Of a stretch of 64,000 bases of DNA, positions 34,587-43,659 are shown piece after piece. The notes under the pieces are model-generated. The model worked only from the letters and a program-made list of their open reading frames with translations, did no database searches and had not been told where the DNA came from. The stretch is from Vibrio metoecus (GTDB lineage: Bacteria; Pseudomonadota; Gammaproteobacteria; Enterobacterales; Vibrionaceae), in the NCBI RefSeq assembly GCF_009665255.1, contig NZ_CP035686.1, positions 2,298,001-2,362,000 of the forward strand, written 5' to 3'. A program made the translations under genes and the position numbers. How positions within the stretch are numbered: the stretch's first letter is position 1; each line of letters begins with the position of its first letter.

Positions 34587-35390
34587 GTGGCTAATTACAT
34601 CGTTGGGGATATTCAAGGCTGTTTTGATGAGTTACAGCTACTGCTTGAACAAGCTCACTTTGATCCGAGCCAAGATACTCTCTGGTTTGCCGGTGATTTA
34701 GTCGCAAGAGGCCCCAAATCACTCGAAACACTGCGCTTTGCCCATCAACTCGGTGATGCCGCACGAGTGGTACTGGGCAATCATGATTTGCATTTGCTCG
34801 CAGTGTCACTTGGCACTCATCCGGCCAAACGCCGCGATCAAACCCAACCGATTTTAGATGCGCCCGACGCCGCGCAATTACTTGATTGGCTACGTCAGCA
34901 ACCCTTGCTAGCTGAACATGAAGAATTTGTGCTCTGCCATGCCGGTATTTCACCACAATGGGATCTCGCCATCGCCCGCCAAGCAGCGCAAGAAGTAGAA
35001 CAAGTGTTGCGTAGTGCACAATGGGATAGCCTGATTGTACAGATGTATAGTGATGAACCCGATATGTGGGATGCTGAACTGCAAGGCATAGATCGCCTAC
35101 GTTACATCATTAACGCTTTCACACGCATGCGCTTTTGTTTCCCTAATGGCCGTTTGGACATGCAATGTAAACTGCCTCCTAGCGAAGTCACCGATGGTAG
35201 CTTATTACCTTGGTTTCAATTACCGCAACGGATTCGATTAGAAAAGACCGTGATTTTTGGCCATTGGGCTGCACTGGAAGGTTATTTCAGTAATGAGGTG
35301 ATTGGACTGGATACAGGCTGTGTGTGGGGCGGAACCCTGACTATGCTGCGTTGGGAAGATAAACGCTATTTCGTTCAAGCCGCACTTTAA
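34587..35390 (+). CDS. apaH: Diadenosine tetraphosphatase ApaH
   Basis: Symmetrical Ap4A hydrolase, 267 residues, with a GTG start (GTGGCTAATTAC) after CGGAG. Metallophosphatase motifs are GDIQGC (Asp8), GDLVARGP and LGNHDLH, with HAGI and GHWA later. Controls Ap4A, and in some bacteria RNA 5'-Np4 caps. Last gene of the lptD operon. Confidence 0.95.
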   Translation: MANYIVGDIQGCFDELQLLLEQAHFDPSQDTLWFAGDLVARGPKSLETLRFAHQLGDAARVVLGNHDLHLLAVSLGTHPAKRRDQTQPILDAPDAAQLLDWLRQQPLLAEHEEFVLCHAGISPQWDLAIARQAAQEVEQVLRSAQWDSLIVQMYSDEPDMWDAELQGIDRLRYIINAFTRMRFCFPNGRLDMQCKLPPSEVTDGSLLPWFQLPQRIRLEKTVIFGHWAALEGYFSNEVIGLDTGCVWGGTLTMLRWEDKRYFVQAAL

Positions 35391-35395
35391 ACTGA

Positions 35396-35424
35396 AAAAG
35401 AAAACCCCCGTTAAAACGGGGGCT
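35396..35424 (-). terminator. folA terminator
   Basis: CCCCCGTT/AACGGGGG stem, followed on the minus strand by TTTTCTTTTTC. The same hairpin may weakly end apaH. Confidence 0.85.
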
Positions 35425-35441
35425 GACGATTTTGTATCCGG

Positions 35442-35924
35442 CTATTTCCGTTCAAAAATCACAAAATCCATCGCATAGGTATTTTTTTCATCTACGGAGT
35501 AATGCTCACGATAACACTCCTGCCAATCACTTCCCCATTCAGGAAACTGCGTATCACCATCAAGTTCCGCATTGATCTCGGTAATGTACAGTTTATTGGC
35601 CATCGGCAGGCAAGCCGCATACAAACTTCCGCCGCCAATGATCATGACCTCATCAACTTCTCCGGCTTTTGCTAGCGCGGCATCGATAGATGTCACCACA
35701 TCAACCCCATCAATCTGCAAAGTCTCATCACGAGAGATCACAATATTGTGCCGCCCCGGCAAAGGTCGCCCAATCGATTGGTAGGTTTTGCGCCCCATAA
35801 TCACAGGTTTGCCTAATGTGCAGCGTTTAAACCATGCAAAATCTGCAGGCAGATGCCAAGGCATCTGGTTATCTTTACCAATAATGCGGTTGTCTGCCAT
35901 CGCGGCAATCATACTGATCATCAT
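35442..35924 (-). CDS. folA: Dihydrofolate reductase (chromosomal)
   Basis: NADPH-dependent reduction of dihydrofolate to tetrahydrofolate; target of trimethoprim. 160 residues. The ATG at 35924 has AAGG 10 nt upstream; the next codon is also ATG. Conserved MIAAMADNRIIGKDNQMPWHLPADF with catalytic acidic residue (about 28), MGRKTYQSIGRPLPGR, and IIGGGSLYAACLP. It is an ordinary chromosomal FolA, not a cassette-type resistant DfrA. Convergent with apaH. Confidence 0.96.
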   Translation of the reverse strand: MMISMIAAMADNRIIGKDNQMPWHLPADFAWFKRCTLGKPVIMGRKTYQSIGRPLPGRHNIVISRDETLQIDGVDVVTSIDAALAKAGEVDEVMIIGGGSLYAACLPMANKLYITEINAELDGDTQFPEWGSDWQECYREHYSVDEKNTYAMDFVIFERK

Positions 35925-35934
35925 TTTTATCGCC

Positions 35935-36408
35935 TTAAATAATCGGTTTGCGGCGGTAGAATAACAGCCCAGGTACCGCTAAACCAACCGCTAAACCGGC
36001 AATAATAAACATCGCCTTGAGGAAATTCTCCATGAGTGCTTCTAGCAACTCTGGTGAAAAACCAAGATGATTAATCTCCACGAGAGCGATCATGGCTTTA
36101 AAAGCGAAGACACCAGGAACCATAGGAATGAGCGCAGCTACTGTAAACACTTTGGGATGTGCCAAGAATCGACGAGACCAATATACCCCGACCATCCCCA
36201 CCAGTGTTGCAGCAAAAAAGGTCGCCCATTCGATCGGGACGCCAAATTGCATCATTAAATAACGCAATCCATGTCCAAGCGCGCCACCAAGCGCACAATA
36301 CTTCAATGCAGGAGCAGGCACATTAAATACCAAGGCAAACCCAACCGCCGGAATTGCGGCAAAAAACATGTCGTTGAGTAGCCCGAAAAATAGATCCCAA
36401 CTTAGCAT
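35935..36408 (-). CDS. yjjB: YjjB-like subunit of a ThrE-type exporter
   Basis: Membrane protein of 157 residues, the same length as E. coli YjjB; four or five hydrophobic segments. It corresponds to the C-terminal half of ThrE (threonine/serine exporter), DUF3815. In E. coli, YjjP and YjjB together export succinate. The ATG at 36408 overlaps the yjjP stop (TAATG); an ATG four codons upstream is also in frame. Because yjjP is frameshifted, translation of this gene may lose its coupling. Confidence 0.86.
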   Translation of the reverse strand: MLSWDLFFGLLNDMFFAAIPAVGFALVFNVPAPALKYCALGGALGHGLRYLMMQFGVPIEWATFFAATLVGMVGVYWSRRFLAHPKVFTVAALIPMVPGVFAFKAMIALVEINHLGFSPELLEALMENFLKAMFIIAGLAVGLAVPGLLFYRRKPII

Positions 36409-37168
36409 TACCACCCCCAAATCCCAGTCACACCCATTGCCGCAACAATTCCAAGAGCCGTCGCCAATGTCAGCAAACTCGCCATCACAAAACGAGCAAT
36501 ACCCATATTGATATACCCTTTGAGCATATCAGCAACCGCATTAATTAAAGGAAACCCAGGGACTAGCATCAGTACCGATGAAGCCATGACTATCGTAGGT
36601 TTATTGCCGAGATGATAAATCACTGCTTGAGCCGAAATAACAGAAGTCACAAAAGCCGTTGCGGCAAAGTTGATCAACGGATTGAACTGACGATGACCGA
36701 TTTCTTGACGCACGATCATGCCCACTGAGGATGCGATCAACGTGATCAAAAACACCGTCCAATCCCCCCCGCTAAACGGCTAAAGGCCGCGCAGGATAGA
36801 CCAATCATGACTACGACTAACCATCGGTTATAGCGTTCTGGACTGATTTGATTGAGTTTTTTCTGTGCTAAGCTGTGATCGAGAATACCTTTCTCCATCA
36901 TGATACAGATACGCTGGATCTGAGTCACCACCCGCATATTGATCCCACGATCTGGGCTGCGTCTCGCGGTAGTGATGCAATGCTCTTTATAAACCGTTGT
37001 AACGACTAAAGAACTTGCTGAGAGAGAGACTTCAACCTCACTCATACCACTGGCAAGCCCCATGCGGCGCATCATATCGCCCACTAACGTACTCTCAGCA
37101 CCATGTGCTAACAGCATTTGCCCAGCCTGAGCGATCAAACGAGAAACGGCTCTCTGTTTGCTTTCCAT
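36408..37168 (-). pseudogene. yjjP: yjjP (ThrE-type exporter N-terminal half), frameshifted in a G-run
   Basis: The start MESKQRAVSRLIAQAG and the first 133 or so residues read normally (LLAHGAESTLVGDMMRRMG, a cytoplasmic ThrE-domain hallmark) until SRLAGG, then the frame ends after IGRCF. The rest (FLITLIASSVGMIVRQE ... GVTGIWGW, membrane part) continues in another frame. A C7 tract (G7 on the coding strand) lies at 36764-36770; one more G gives SRLAGGDWTVFLIT and a single 253-residue protein, matching YjjP. So one base is missing, either as a real inactivating or phase-variable change or as a sequencing error. The gene lies next to yjjB. Confidence 0.85.
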
Positions 37169-37256
37169 GATTCCTTTCCTAAAAGCCTAAGATAAATAAT
37201 ACCTAACGGTGATACTTAGTGTGCCTTAAACCACACAGCAGGAATATGATTTAGAC

Positions 37257-37286
37257 ACAAAAAAGCCGCAACAAAGTTGCGGCATT
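37257..37286 (-). terminator. obgE terminator
   Basis: GCCGCAAC/GTTGCGGC stem with an AAA loop; on the minus strand followed by TTTTTTG. 16 bp after the obgE stop. Confidence 0.88.
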
Positions 37287-37299
37287 ATCAGTAAGTTGA

Positions 37300-38472
37300 T
37301 TAGTCACGGACATAGATAACGTGGCCGTCATCTTCTTCGTCGTCCCAGTCATCCCAATCGTCATCATCTTCCGTGATCACTTCTTGACCGGCCAAGCCAT
37401 CTTTATGGTTATAATCCCATGTGAAGTTGACTTTTTCCGCTTCTGTCTGTTCTTCCGCTTCGCGCGGTAAAGTATCCATAAACTCTGCCAGCTTCATGCA
37501 CAGCTCTTTGGTACCTTGACGATTCGCAGCAGAAATTTTGAAGTAGTCACCTTCCCATGCGAGTGCATCAACGATGTCTTGAATGATCTCGTCAGCTTCT
37601 TCTTCTGACATCAGATCAACTTTGTTGAACACCAACCAACGTGGTTTCTTCGCCAGCTTTTCACTGTACTGCTCAAGCTCATCAATGATGGTCAAAGCAT
37701 TCTGCGCAGGATCGCTTTGATCCGCAGGCAGAATATCAATCATATGTAGCAGCACGCGACAACGTTCAAGGTGTTTCAAGAAACGAATCCCTAAACCAGC
37801 GCCTTCCGCCGCACCCTCAATCAACCCTGGGATATCAGCGACTACAAAGCTTTTCTCTGGCAGCACGCTCACCACACCAAGGCTTGGCACAAGAGTCGTA
37901 AACGGATAGTCCGCGACTTTCGGCTTAGCAGCTGAAACGGCGCGAATAAAGGTTGATTTACCCGCATTTGGCATACCCAGCATACCAACATCAGCTAGCA
38001 GTAGCAGCTCTAAACGGATATCACGCAATTCACCTTTAGTACCCATAGTTTTTTGGCGTGGTGAACGGTTGACCGAAGATTTAAAGCGAGCGTTACCCAA
38101 GCCATGCCAACCGCCCTTAGCGATCATGATCTTCTTACCGTGTTCTGCGACTTCACCAATGATTTCATTAGTGTGAATATCGACAGCACGGGTGCCTACC
38201 GGTACGCGCAGTTCTTTGTCTTTACCGCTTTTACCGGTACAGTTACCGCCACCACCATTTTTACCGCGTTCAGCTTCATAAAAACGCTGGAAACGATAGT
38301 CAATCAAGGTGTTAAGGTTTTCATCGGCGACCATATACACATCGCCACCATCACCGCCATCGCCGCCATCAGGGCCGCCATTGGTAATGAATTTTTCACG
38401 CCAGAAGCTGACAACGCCGTTGCCACCATCACCAGCTTGAACTTTAATTACCGCTTCATCTACGAATTTCAT
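37300..38472 (-). CDS. obgE: Obg-family GTPase (ribosome assembly, stringent response)
   Basis: Essential GTPase acting in 50S assembly, chromosome segregation and the ppGpp response. From MKFVDEAVIKVQAGDG (GAGGAAAA upstream) 390 residues; an ATG five codons upstream is in frame. Gly-rich Obg fold (about 1-158; GGDGGDGGDVY, GGGGNCTGKSG), G domain with GMPNAGKST (about 166-174), DIPGLIEGA, NKVD, and an acidic C-terminal tail (DDDDWDDWDDEEDD). A VNTR lies 100 bp upstream. In V. cholerae, ObgE (CgtA) interacts with SpoT to restrain ppGpp. Confidence 0.96.
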   Translation of the reverse strand: MKFVDEAVIKVQAGDGGNGVVSFWREKFITNGGPDGGDGGDGGDVYMVADENLNTLIDYRFQRFYEAERGKNGGGGNCTGKSGKDKELRVPVGTRAVDIHTNEIIGEVAEHGKKIMIAKGGWHGLGNARFKSSVNRSPRQKTMGTKGELRDIRLELLLLADVGMLGMPNAGKSTFIRAVSAAKPKVADYPFTTLVPSLGVVSVLPEKSFVVADIPGLIEGAAEGAGLGIRFLKHLERCRVLLHMIDILPADQSDPAQNALTIIDELEQYSEKLAKKPRWLVFNKVDLMSEEEADEIIQDIVDALAWEGDYFKISAANRQGTKELCMKLAEFMDTLPREAEEQTEAEKVNFTWDYNHKDGLAGQEVITEDDDDWDDWDDEEDDGHVIYVRD

Positions 38473-38572
38473 TTTTCCTCCACTCAATCTCGTGGGAAAT
38501 CTTAATCAGTCTAGTAAACCTGAGAACGTAGATCCCAGAAAACAATCGCCTGCTTGGATCAGGCTACATTCA

Positions 38573-38604
38573 GGTCTAGGGTCTAGGGTCTAGGGTCTAG
38601 GGTC
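38573..38604. repeat. Heptanucleotide VNTR (TAGGGTC)n upstream of obgE
   Basis: Four full GGTCTAG units and a partial fifth (GGTC), 7-bp period. On the obgE strand the unit reads GACCCTA. This is the published V. cholerae MLVA locus VC0437, located in the promoter region of obgE. Copy number differs between isolates. Confidence 0.92.
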
Positions 38605-38621
38605 GACCACACTTTCGATAA

Positions 38622-38655
38622 ATAAAAAACCCCACCAAACGGCAGGGCTTTTGAA
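38622..38655 (-). terminator. rpmA terminator
   Basis: On the minus strand, GCCCTGCC-GTTT-GGTGGGG forms an imperfect stem followed by TTTTTTATT. It is 20 bp past the rpmA stop. Confidence 0.7.
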
Positions 38656-38673
38656 TTCATCAAGAAACTTTGC

Positions 38674-38934
38674 TTATTCAGCAGTTTCGATGCTAACGAA
38701 TTTACGGTTCTTAGGACCTTTAACCTCGAACTTCACTTTACCATCAGATAGAGCGAATAGAGTGTGGTCTTTACCGATGCCTACGTTAGTACCAGCGTGG
38801 AACTTAGTACCACGTTGACGAACAATGATGTTACCTGCAAGTACAGATTCACCACCGAAACGCTTAACACCTAGACGTTTGCTTTCTGAATCGCGGCCGT
38901 TACGAGTAGAACCACCAGCTTTTTTGTGTGCCAT
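38674..38934 (-). CDS. rpmA: 50S ribosomal protein bL27
   Basis: 86 residues: MAHKKAGGSTRNGRDSESKR, VLAGNIIVRQRGTKFHAG and GKDHTLFAL are diagnostic. The N-terminus reaches the peptidyl-transferase centre. 20 bp downstream of rplU, co-transcribed as in nearly all bacteria. Confidence 0.98.
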   Translation of the reverse strand: MAHKKAGGSTRNGRDSESKRLGVKRFGGESVLAGNIIVRQRGTKFHAGTNVGIGKDHTLFALSDGKVKFEVKGPKNRKFVSIETAE

Positions 38935-38954
38935 TGTTGAACTCTCCTAATAAC

Positions 38955-39266
38955 TTAAGCGTTGATACCAGTGATTTTCACTTCTGTGAACCACTGACGG
39001 TGACCTTGTTGCTTACGAGAGTGCTTACGACGACGGAACTTAACGATTTTTACTTTATCGCCACGACCGTGTTGTACCACTTCAGCAACTACTTTACCGC
39101 CCTCAACAAGAGGAGCACCTACTTTAATGTCTTCACCGTTAGCAACCAGCAGAACTTTATCAAATTCTACAGTTGCGCCAGTTTCAACGTCTAATTTCTC
39201 TAAACGAAGAGTTTGACCTTCGCTTACACGGTGTTGTTTACCACCAGATTGGAAAACAGCGTACAT
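38955..39266 (-). CDS. rplU: 50S ribosomal protein bL21
   Basis: 103 residues: [20 protein letters not shown] at the start and [33 protein letters not shown] basic stretch at the end. It binds 23S rRNA. First gene of rplU-rpmA, with a strong promoter upstream, divergent from ispB. Confidence 0.98.
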
Positions 39267-39351
39267 ATTTTACTCCGCTCTTTCCGCACAGCCTATGCTT
39301 ATATTTTATGCGATAAGGGTGTGCGCTAAACTAATCATCAATAGGGCGCAG

Positions 39352-39380
39352 ATTCTACGTGAATGATGTGCCTATGACAA
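39352..39380 (-). promoter_or_regulatory. rplU promoter
   Basis: On the minus strand TTGTCA (39375-39380), 17-bp spacer, TAGAAT (39352-39357), followed by a GC-rich CTGCGCCC. Located 86 bp before rplU; strong and likely growth-rate controlled. Confidence 0.75.
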
Positions 39381-39536
39381 GCCATATTTTGAAAAAAATG
39401 GCGAAAAGCTAATCGCCAAACAAAAGTGCCGCAATCATGCCTTTAAGCCATGTATTAATCAATGATTTTTAGTGTATTATGCAGCAATTCCAGAAGACTA
39501 AATGCCTTACACGCTCTTATTTCAGCCGGATTTACG

Positions 39537-40508
39537 ATGGATTTTAAAGCTATCCAAGCGCTTACTGCCAATGACATGGCAAAAGTGAACGAAACGATTC
39601 ACGCTCAACTCAATTCTGACGTTTCCCTAATCAACCAACTTGGTTTTTATATCATCAGTGGTGGTGGGAAGCGTTTACGCCCATTGCTGGCGGTTTTATC
39701 CGCCAAAGCGCTCGGTTATCAGGGCTCACATCACACGACTGCAGCTGCTTTTATTGAATTCATTCATACGGCAACCTTGTTGCACGATGATGTAGTCGAT
39801 GAGTCAGATCTGCGCCGCGGTAAAGCGACCGCCAATGCCGCTTTTGGTAATGCCGCTAGCGTATTAGTCGGTGACTTTATCTACACTCGCTCATTTCAGA
39901 TGATGACAGAATTAGGATCCTTGAAGATCCTGAAGCTAATGAGTGATGCGGTAAACGTGATCGCCGAAGGTGAAGTGCAGCAATTAATGAACTGTAACGA
40001 TCCTGATACTACCGAAGCCAGCTACATGCAGGTGATCTATTCGAAAACTGCACGTCTGTTTGAAGCGGCAACCCAGATCGGTGCGATCTTGTGTGACGCT
40101 CCGCCGGAAGTAGAGTTAGCGATGCAAAACTACGGCAAGTACCTCGGCACGGCATTTCAGCTGATTGATGATGTGATGGATTACACTTCAGACGGCGAAG
40201 AAATGGGTAAAAACGTCGGCGACGATCTGGCGGAAGGGAAACCTACCCTGCCACTGCTTTATGCGATGCAGCACGGAAATTCCGATCAAGCAGCGATGAT
40301 TCGTGAAGCGATTGAGAAGGCCAATGGCATGTCTCGCCTCAATGAGATTCTCGCAGCAATGGAGCAAACTGGCTCTCTGCAATACACGATTGAGAAAGCA
40401 CAGCGTGAAGCAGATAAAGCCATCGCTGAGTTAGCTATTCTGCCAGAAAGCGAATACAAACAAGCGTTGATCACGCTCGCTCATATGTCGGTCAATCGCA
40501 GTAAATAA
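39537..40508 (+). CDS. ispB: Octaprenyl-diphosphate synthase
   Basis: Trans-isoprenyl diphosphate synthase that makes the C40 tail of ubiquinone-8 and menaquinone. From MDFKAIQALTANDM (323 residues); an in-frame ATG 25 codons earlier (39462) lacks a ribosome site. First Asp-rich motif DDVVDESDLRRGK (about 85-97), GGGKRLRPLL, and second DDVMD in FQLIDDVMDYTSD (about 208-220). Essential, divergent from rplU. Confidence 0.96.
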   Translation: MDFKAIQALTANDMAKVNETIHAQLNSDVSLINQLGFYIISGGGKRLRPLLAVLSAKALGYQGSHHTTAAAFIEFIHTATLLHDDVVDESDLRRGKATANAAFGNAASVLVGDFIYTRSFQMMTELGSLKILKLMSDAVNVIAEGEVQQLMNCNDPDTTEASYMQVIYSKTARLFEAATQIGAILCDAPPEVELAMQNYGKYLGTAFQLIDDVMDYTSDGEEMGKNVGDDLAEGKPTLPLLYAMQHGNSDQAAMIREAIEKANGMSRLNEILAAMEQTGSLQYTIEKAQREADKAIAELAILPESEYKQALITLAHMSVNRSK

Positions 40509-40572
40509 ATAGTCTGCAAACTCGGTGGGATAGCAACCGCCACTCACTCAAAAATGGACTATGTTTTGTTAC

Positions 40573-40613
40573 TAAAAAACCCCTCAGCTCCACAAGCTGA
40601 GGGGTTTCTTTTA
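40573..40613 (+). terminator. ispB terminator
   Basis: AAACCCCTCAGCT/AGCTGAGGGGTTT, a 13-bp stem with loop CCACA, then TCTTTTAT. With an A-run in front it can also act for the minus strand (amino-acid antiporter). Confidence 0.88.
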
Positions 40614-40652
40614 TCCATTGTTCAAACGACGTCAATGATCACATCAACGCCT

Positions 40653-42059
40653 TTACCAAGCACCTTGCCACAGCATACCTGCCGCTCCCAATGCAAAAAG
40701 TAATAATGTAAAAGCACCAACCCTTTCTCGGCCACAGAATGCTTTAGCACCTTGTTCACGCTTCGCTTTCAGATAAAACGCAAAACCAGGCACATATAAG
40801 AGTGTTGATAACATTAAATAATGTAAACCTGATGCATATAGCAACCACAAACCATAGATCGTAGCACCTAGGCCAATCAGCAGAAGTTTACCTCTGTCTT
40901 GCTGCTCAAGAGCCAGCTTGAGCGTAAATGCCCCAACCAGAAAATAGGGTACCAAAATCATTTCGGAAGCAAAAACCAGCAAGGTATCGTAAGTGCTCGC
41001 GGTGTAACGTACGAGAATCAATGACACTTGGATACATGAAGTCGTTAAAAACAACGCATTCACAGGGCTCCCAGCAGGGTTCTGTTTAGCGAAACGACGA
41101 GGAAAGACTTTATCTTTGGCTGCAAGAAAAGGGGCTTCAGAAGCCAATACCGTCCAACTTAAAAATGCGCCACACACGGAGATCAAAAGCCCAACCGCGA
41201 TAATGTACTTACCCCATGGGCCTATAATTGCAGTCAACACTTGCGCCATTGAAGGATTAGGATATTGCGCTAATTCATTAACCTGAATCACTCCCATCGA
41301 CAATAGCGTAACTAAGACATAAATCGACAGAGCGGTAAGTAAGCCAAGAATAGTGGCTCGCCCAATATCTTTACGCTGACGAGCTCGGCTTGAAACAACC
41401 ACTGCACCTTCAATTCCCACAAAGACCCAAACAGTGATCAGCATGGTTGCTTTGACTTGCCCGAGTAGATCCGCACCTGAAATATGGTGGATACCGGAAA
41501 AATCTAAGCTAAATGTTGACCAATTGAAGGCAGTAATCGCAAAAACAATGAAAAGCAGCAAAGGCACCATTTTAGTCATGGTGGTGATGAGATTGATCAG
41601 CGCGGCGGTTTGCACCCCTCTTAATACTAAGCTGTGAACTCCCCACAATAATAGAGAAGCACCACCAATTGACCACCAAGTATTGCCAGAGCCAAAGATA
41701 ATCTGATCAGGCGTATCAAACAGCAGCCCTAGGGTACTGAACACAATTACTAGATAAGAGACATTCGCGACCATGGCACTAAACCAATAGCCCCATGCCG
41801 AGCAAAATCCTGCAAAATCACCAAAACCTTCGCGAGCGAAGCCAAATACACCGCTGTTTACATGGGACTTGTTGACGGCCAAGTATTGAAAAGAGAGTGC
41901 AAGAAAGATCATGCCGATCCCAGTGATCGACCAGCCGATCATCACTGCCAGTGGACTAGCGACTGCCGCCATATTTTGTGGCAGGCTAAACACGCCCGCG
42001 CCAATCATGGATCCGATCACTAACGCAGTGAGAGAGCCTAAACCCAGTTTTTTATCCAT
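40653..42059 (-). CDS. APC-family basic amino-acid antiporter, ArcD-like
   Basis: Inner-membrane amino-acid permease/antiporter with about 12 membrane segments, 468 residues. It starts MDKKLGLGSLTALVIGSMIGAGVFSLPQ; the G-S-M-I-G-A-G-V-F signature of TM1 is that of the arginine/ornithine antiporter subgroup (ArcD, AdiC, ydgI type). With argR and arcA in the same 11 kb an arginine-ornithine exchange role is attractive. This is inference: lysine/cadaverine or agmatine exchange cannot be excluded. Convergent with ispB. Confidence 0.8.
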   Translation of the reverse strand: MDKKLGLGSLTALVIGSMIGAGVFSLPQNMAAVASPLAVMIGWSITGIGMIFLALSFQYLAVNKSHVNSGVFGFAREGFGDFAGFCSAWGYWFSAMVANVSYLVIVFSTLGLLFDTPDQIIFGSGNTWWSIGGASLLLWGVHSLVLRGVQTAALINLITTMTKMVPLLLFIVFAITAFNWSTFSLDFSGIHHISGADLLGQVKATMLITVWVFVGIEGAVVVSSRARQRKDIGRATILGLLTALSIYVLVTLLSMGVIQVNELAQYPNPSMAQVLTAIIGPWGKYIIAVGLLISVCGAFLSWTVLASEAPFLAAKDKVFPRRFAKQNPAGSPVNALFLTTSCIQVSLILVRYTASTYDTLLVFASEMILVPYFLVGAFTLKLALEQQDRGKLLLIGLGATIYGLWLLYASGLHYLMLSTLLYVPGFAFYLKAKREQGAKAFCGRERVGAFTLLLFALGAAGMLWQGAW

Positions 42060-42342
42060 TATTTTTCAATCACCAATAACAGAAGTAAAAGCCATCTTCC
42101 CCTTCCAGAAATCAATAACAGGCAGGAAGAAAATCCTCTGGTTATGACTGAAGGGCAACCAATCAACTCACAACTTACGAGTTGAAGAATAGAAAAAACA
42201 GCGCATCTTACACGAAAAGCAGTGATATGAAATGATAATTAGATAAGTAACATAAGAATTCACTAGTGGTAAAACACAGAGCGACATTTAATACTGTTAA
42301 ATCAAACAATTAATTAAATCACCATGAGAAATGCCAGATAAA

Positions 42343-42376
42343 AAAATACCGCTCATTAAGAGCGGTATTTTTAAAT
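42343..42376. terminator. mdh terminator (bidirectional)
   Basis: AAATACCGCTC/GAGCGGTATTT stem with ATTAA loop, A-run before and T-run after. It lies 23 bp past the mdh stop on the minus strand. The rest of the 42060-42342 gap (upstream of the antiporter gene) shows only AT-rich DNA and a CAACTC/GAGTTG inverted repeat near 42166, no gene. Confidence 0.82.
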
Positions 42377-42395
42377 GGTCGACCGAGGTGTCGCC

Positions 42396-43331
42396 TTATT
42401 TTACAAACTCAACACCGATTTGAATGTCGCCTTTCAGAGTATCTAGCATGCCATCCAAGGCTGCTTGCTCATAAGCGCTCAATTTGCCGATTTCCAGTAG
42501 CTCTTCAACGCCATTTTTACCTAGCTTGATCGGTTGAGCAAAGAATGGAGCGTGTTCACCCTCACCTTCTACATAAGCATACTCAACCACATTCGCTTCA
42601 CCTTGCATTGCTTTAACCAGTGCAAGACCAAAACGACATGCTGCTTGACCCATAGACAGAGTTGCAGAACCGCCACCCGCTTTGGCTTCAACGACTTCAG
42701 TACCTGCATTTTGGATACGCTTAGTCAACGCTGCGACTTCTTCATCGGTAAAGCTCACGCCTTCCACTTGTGATAGTAAAGGCAGAATGGTGACACCGGA
42801 GTGGCCGCCAATCACAGGTACACGGACTTGACCAGGATCTTTATCTTTCAGCGCAGCAACGAAGGTTTCAGAGCGGATCACATCCAGAGTGGTAATACCA
42901 AATAGTTTACGCTTGTCATACACACCTGCTTTCTTCAGCACTTCCGCTGCGATTGGCACTGTGGTGTTTACTGGGTTAGTAATGATGCCGACACACGCTT
43001 TTGGACACACCACGGCGATTTTTTCTGCTAATGCTTTGACAATACCAGCGTTCACATTGAACAAATCCGCACGATCCATACCCGGCTTACGAGCAACACC
43101 AGCAGAAACTAATACCACATCCGCACCTTCCAGTGCAGGCGTTGGATCTTCACCCGCATAACCTTTGATGGAGACTGGTGTTGGAATATGACTCAGATCT
43201 GCTGCCACACCTGGAGTAACCGGTGCGATATCATACAGAGCTAGATCAGAACCAGCAGGAAGACGATTTTTGAGTAACAGAGCAAGGGCTTGACCAATGC
43301 CGCCAGCGGCACCAATAACAGCGACTTTCAT
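42396..43331 (-). CDS. mdh: Malate dehydrogenase
   Basis: NAD-dependent malate/oxaloacetate interconversion in the TCA cycle. From MKVAVIGAAGGIGQALAL (AAGGAG upstream) 311 residues; the in-frame ATG at 43457 adds 42 unrelated residues. GAAGGIGQ nucleotide loop, ITNPVNTTVPIA, active-site His in VIGGHSGVTILP, and GGGSATLSMGQAACRF. Divergent from argR, a conserved neighbour. Confidence 0.97.
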   Translation of the reverse strand: MKVAVIGAAGGIGQALALLLKNRLPAGSDLALYDIAPVTPGVAADLSHIPTPVSIKGYAGEDPTPALEGADVVLVSAGVARKPGMDRADLFNVNAGIVKALAEKIAVVCPKACVGIITNPVNTTVPIAAEVLKKAGVYDKRKLFGITTLDVIRSETFVAALKDKDPGQVRVPVIGGHSGVTILPLLSQVEGVSFTDEEVAALTKRIQNAGTEVVEAKAGGGSATLSMGQAACRFGLALVKAMQGEANVVEYAYVEGEGEHAPFFAQPIKLGKNGVEELLEIGKLSAYEQAALDGMLDTLKGDIQIGVEFVK

Positions 43332-43602
43332 CGTAAATCTCCTTGAGAGTAATCTCTTATAAGTTTGTAGGGTGATTAGGTGTATCCGACCGTCAAACGC
43401 TATAGTAATCACAATCTGATTACAATCAATTAACGTCAGCTTTGCGACTTTGCGCAATACTGCGGAATTAAGCGTTACAGAATAGCAGACGATTATCGGT
43501 CAATGTTCAATTTAGACAAAGAGTTATAAAGCGATCTAACCTGATATCAAAAACATTTACAGTGACAGTTAAGACAAATTTAGCGAGTCGTTTGGTGTGT
43601 CA

Positions 43603-43626
43603 TGCATAGGTATGCGAGAATATGCA
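43603..43626. promoter_or_regulatory. ARG-box-like motifs upstream of argR
   Basis: Two overlapping 14-mers, TGCATAGGTATGCG and TGCGAGAATATGCA, resemble the ArgR half-site pattern TG-N-AT-N4-AT-N-CA. They lie 34 bp before the argR start. Autorepression of argR is known in E. coli; here this is inference. Confidence 0.45.
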
Positions 43627-43659
43627 CAAATTGATCAATTAACCAAAGTAAGAAGAACA

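Noticed and set aside
42060..42342. Search for a small gene in the gap upstream of the antiporter
   Set aside because: No frame with a ribosome site and protein-like composition was found; only AT-rich DNA and a weak inverted repeat.
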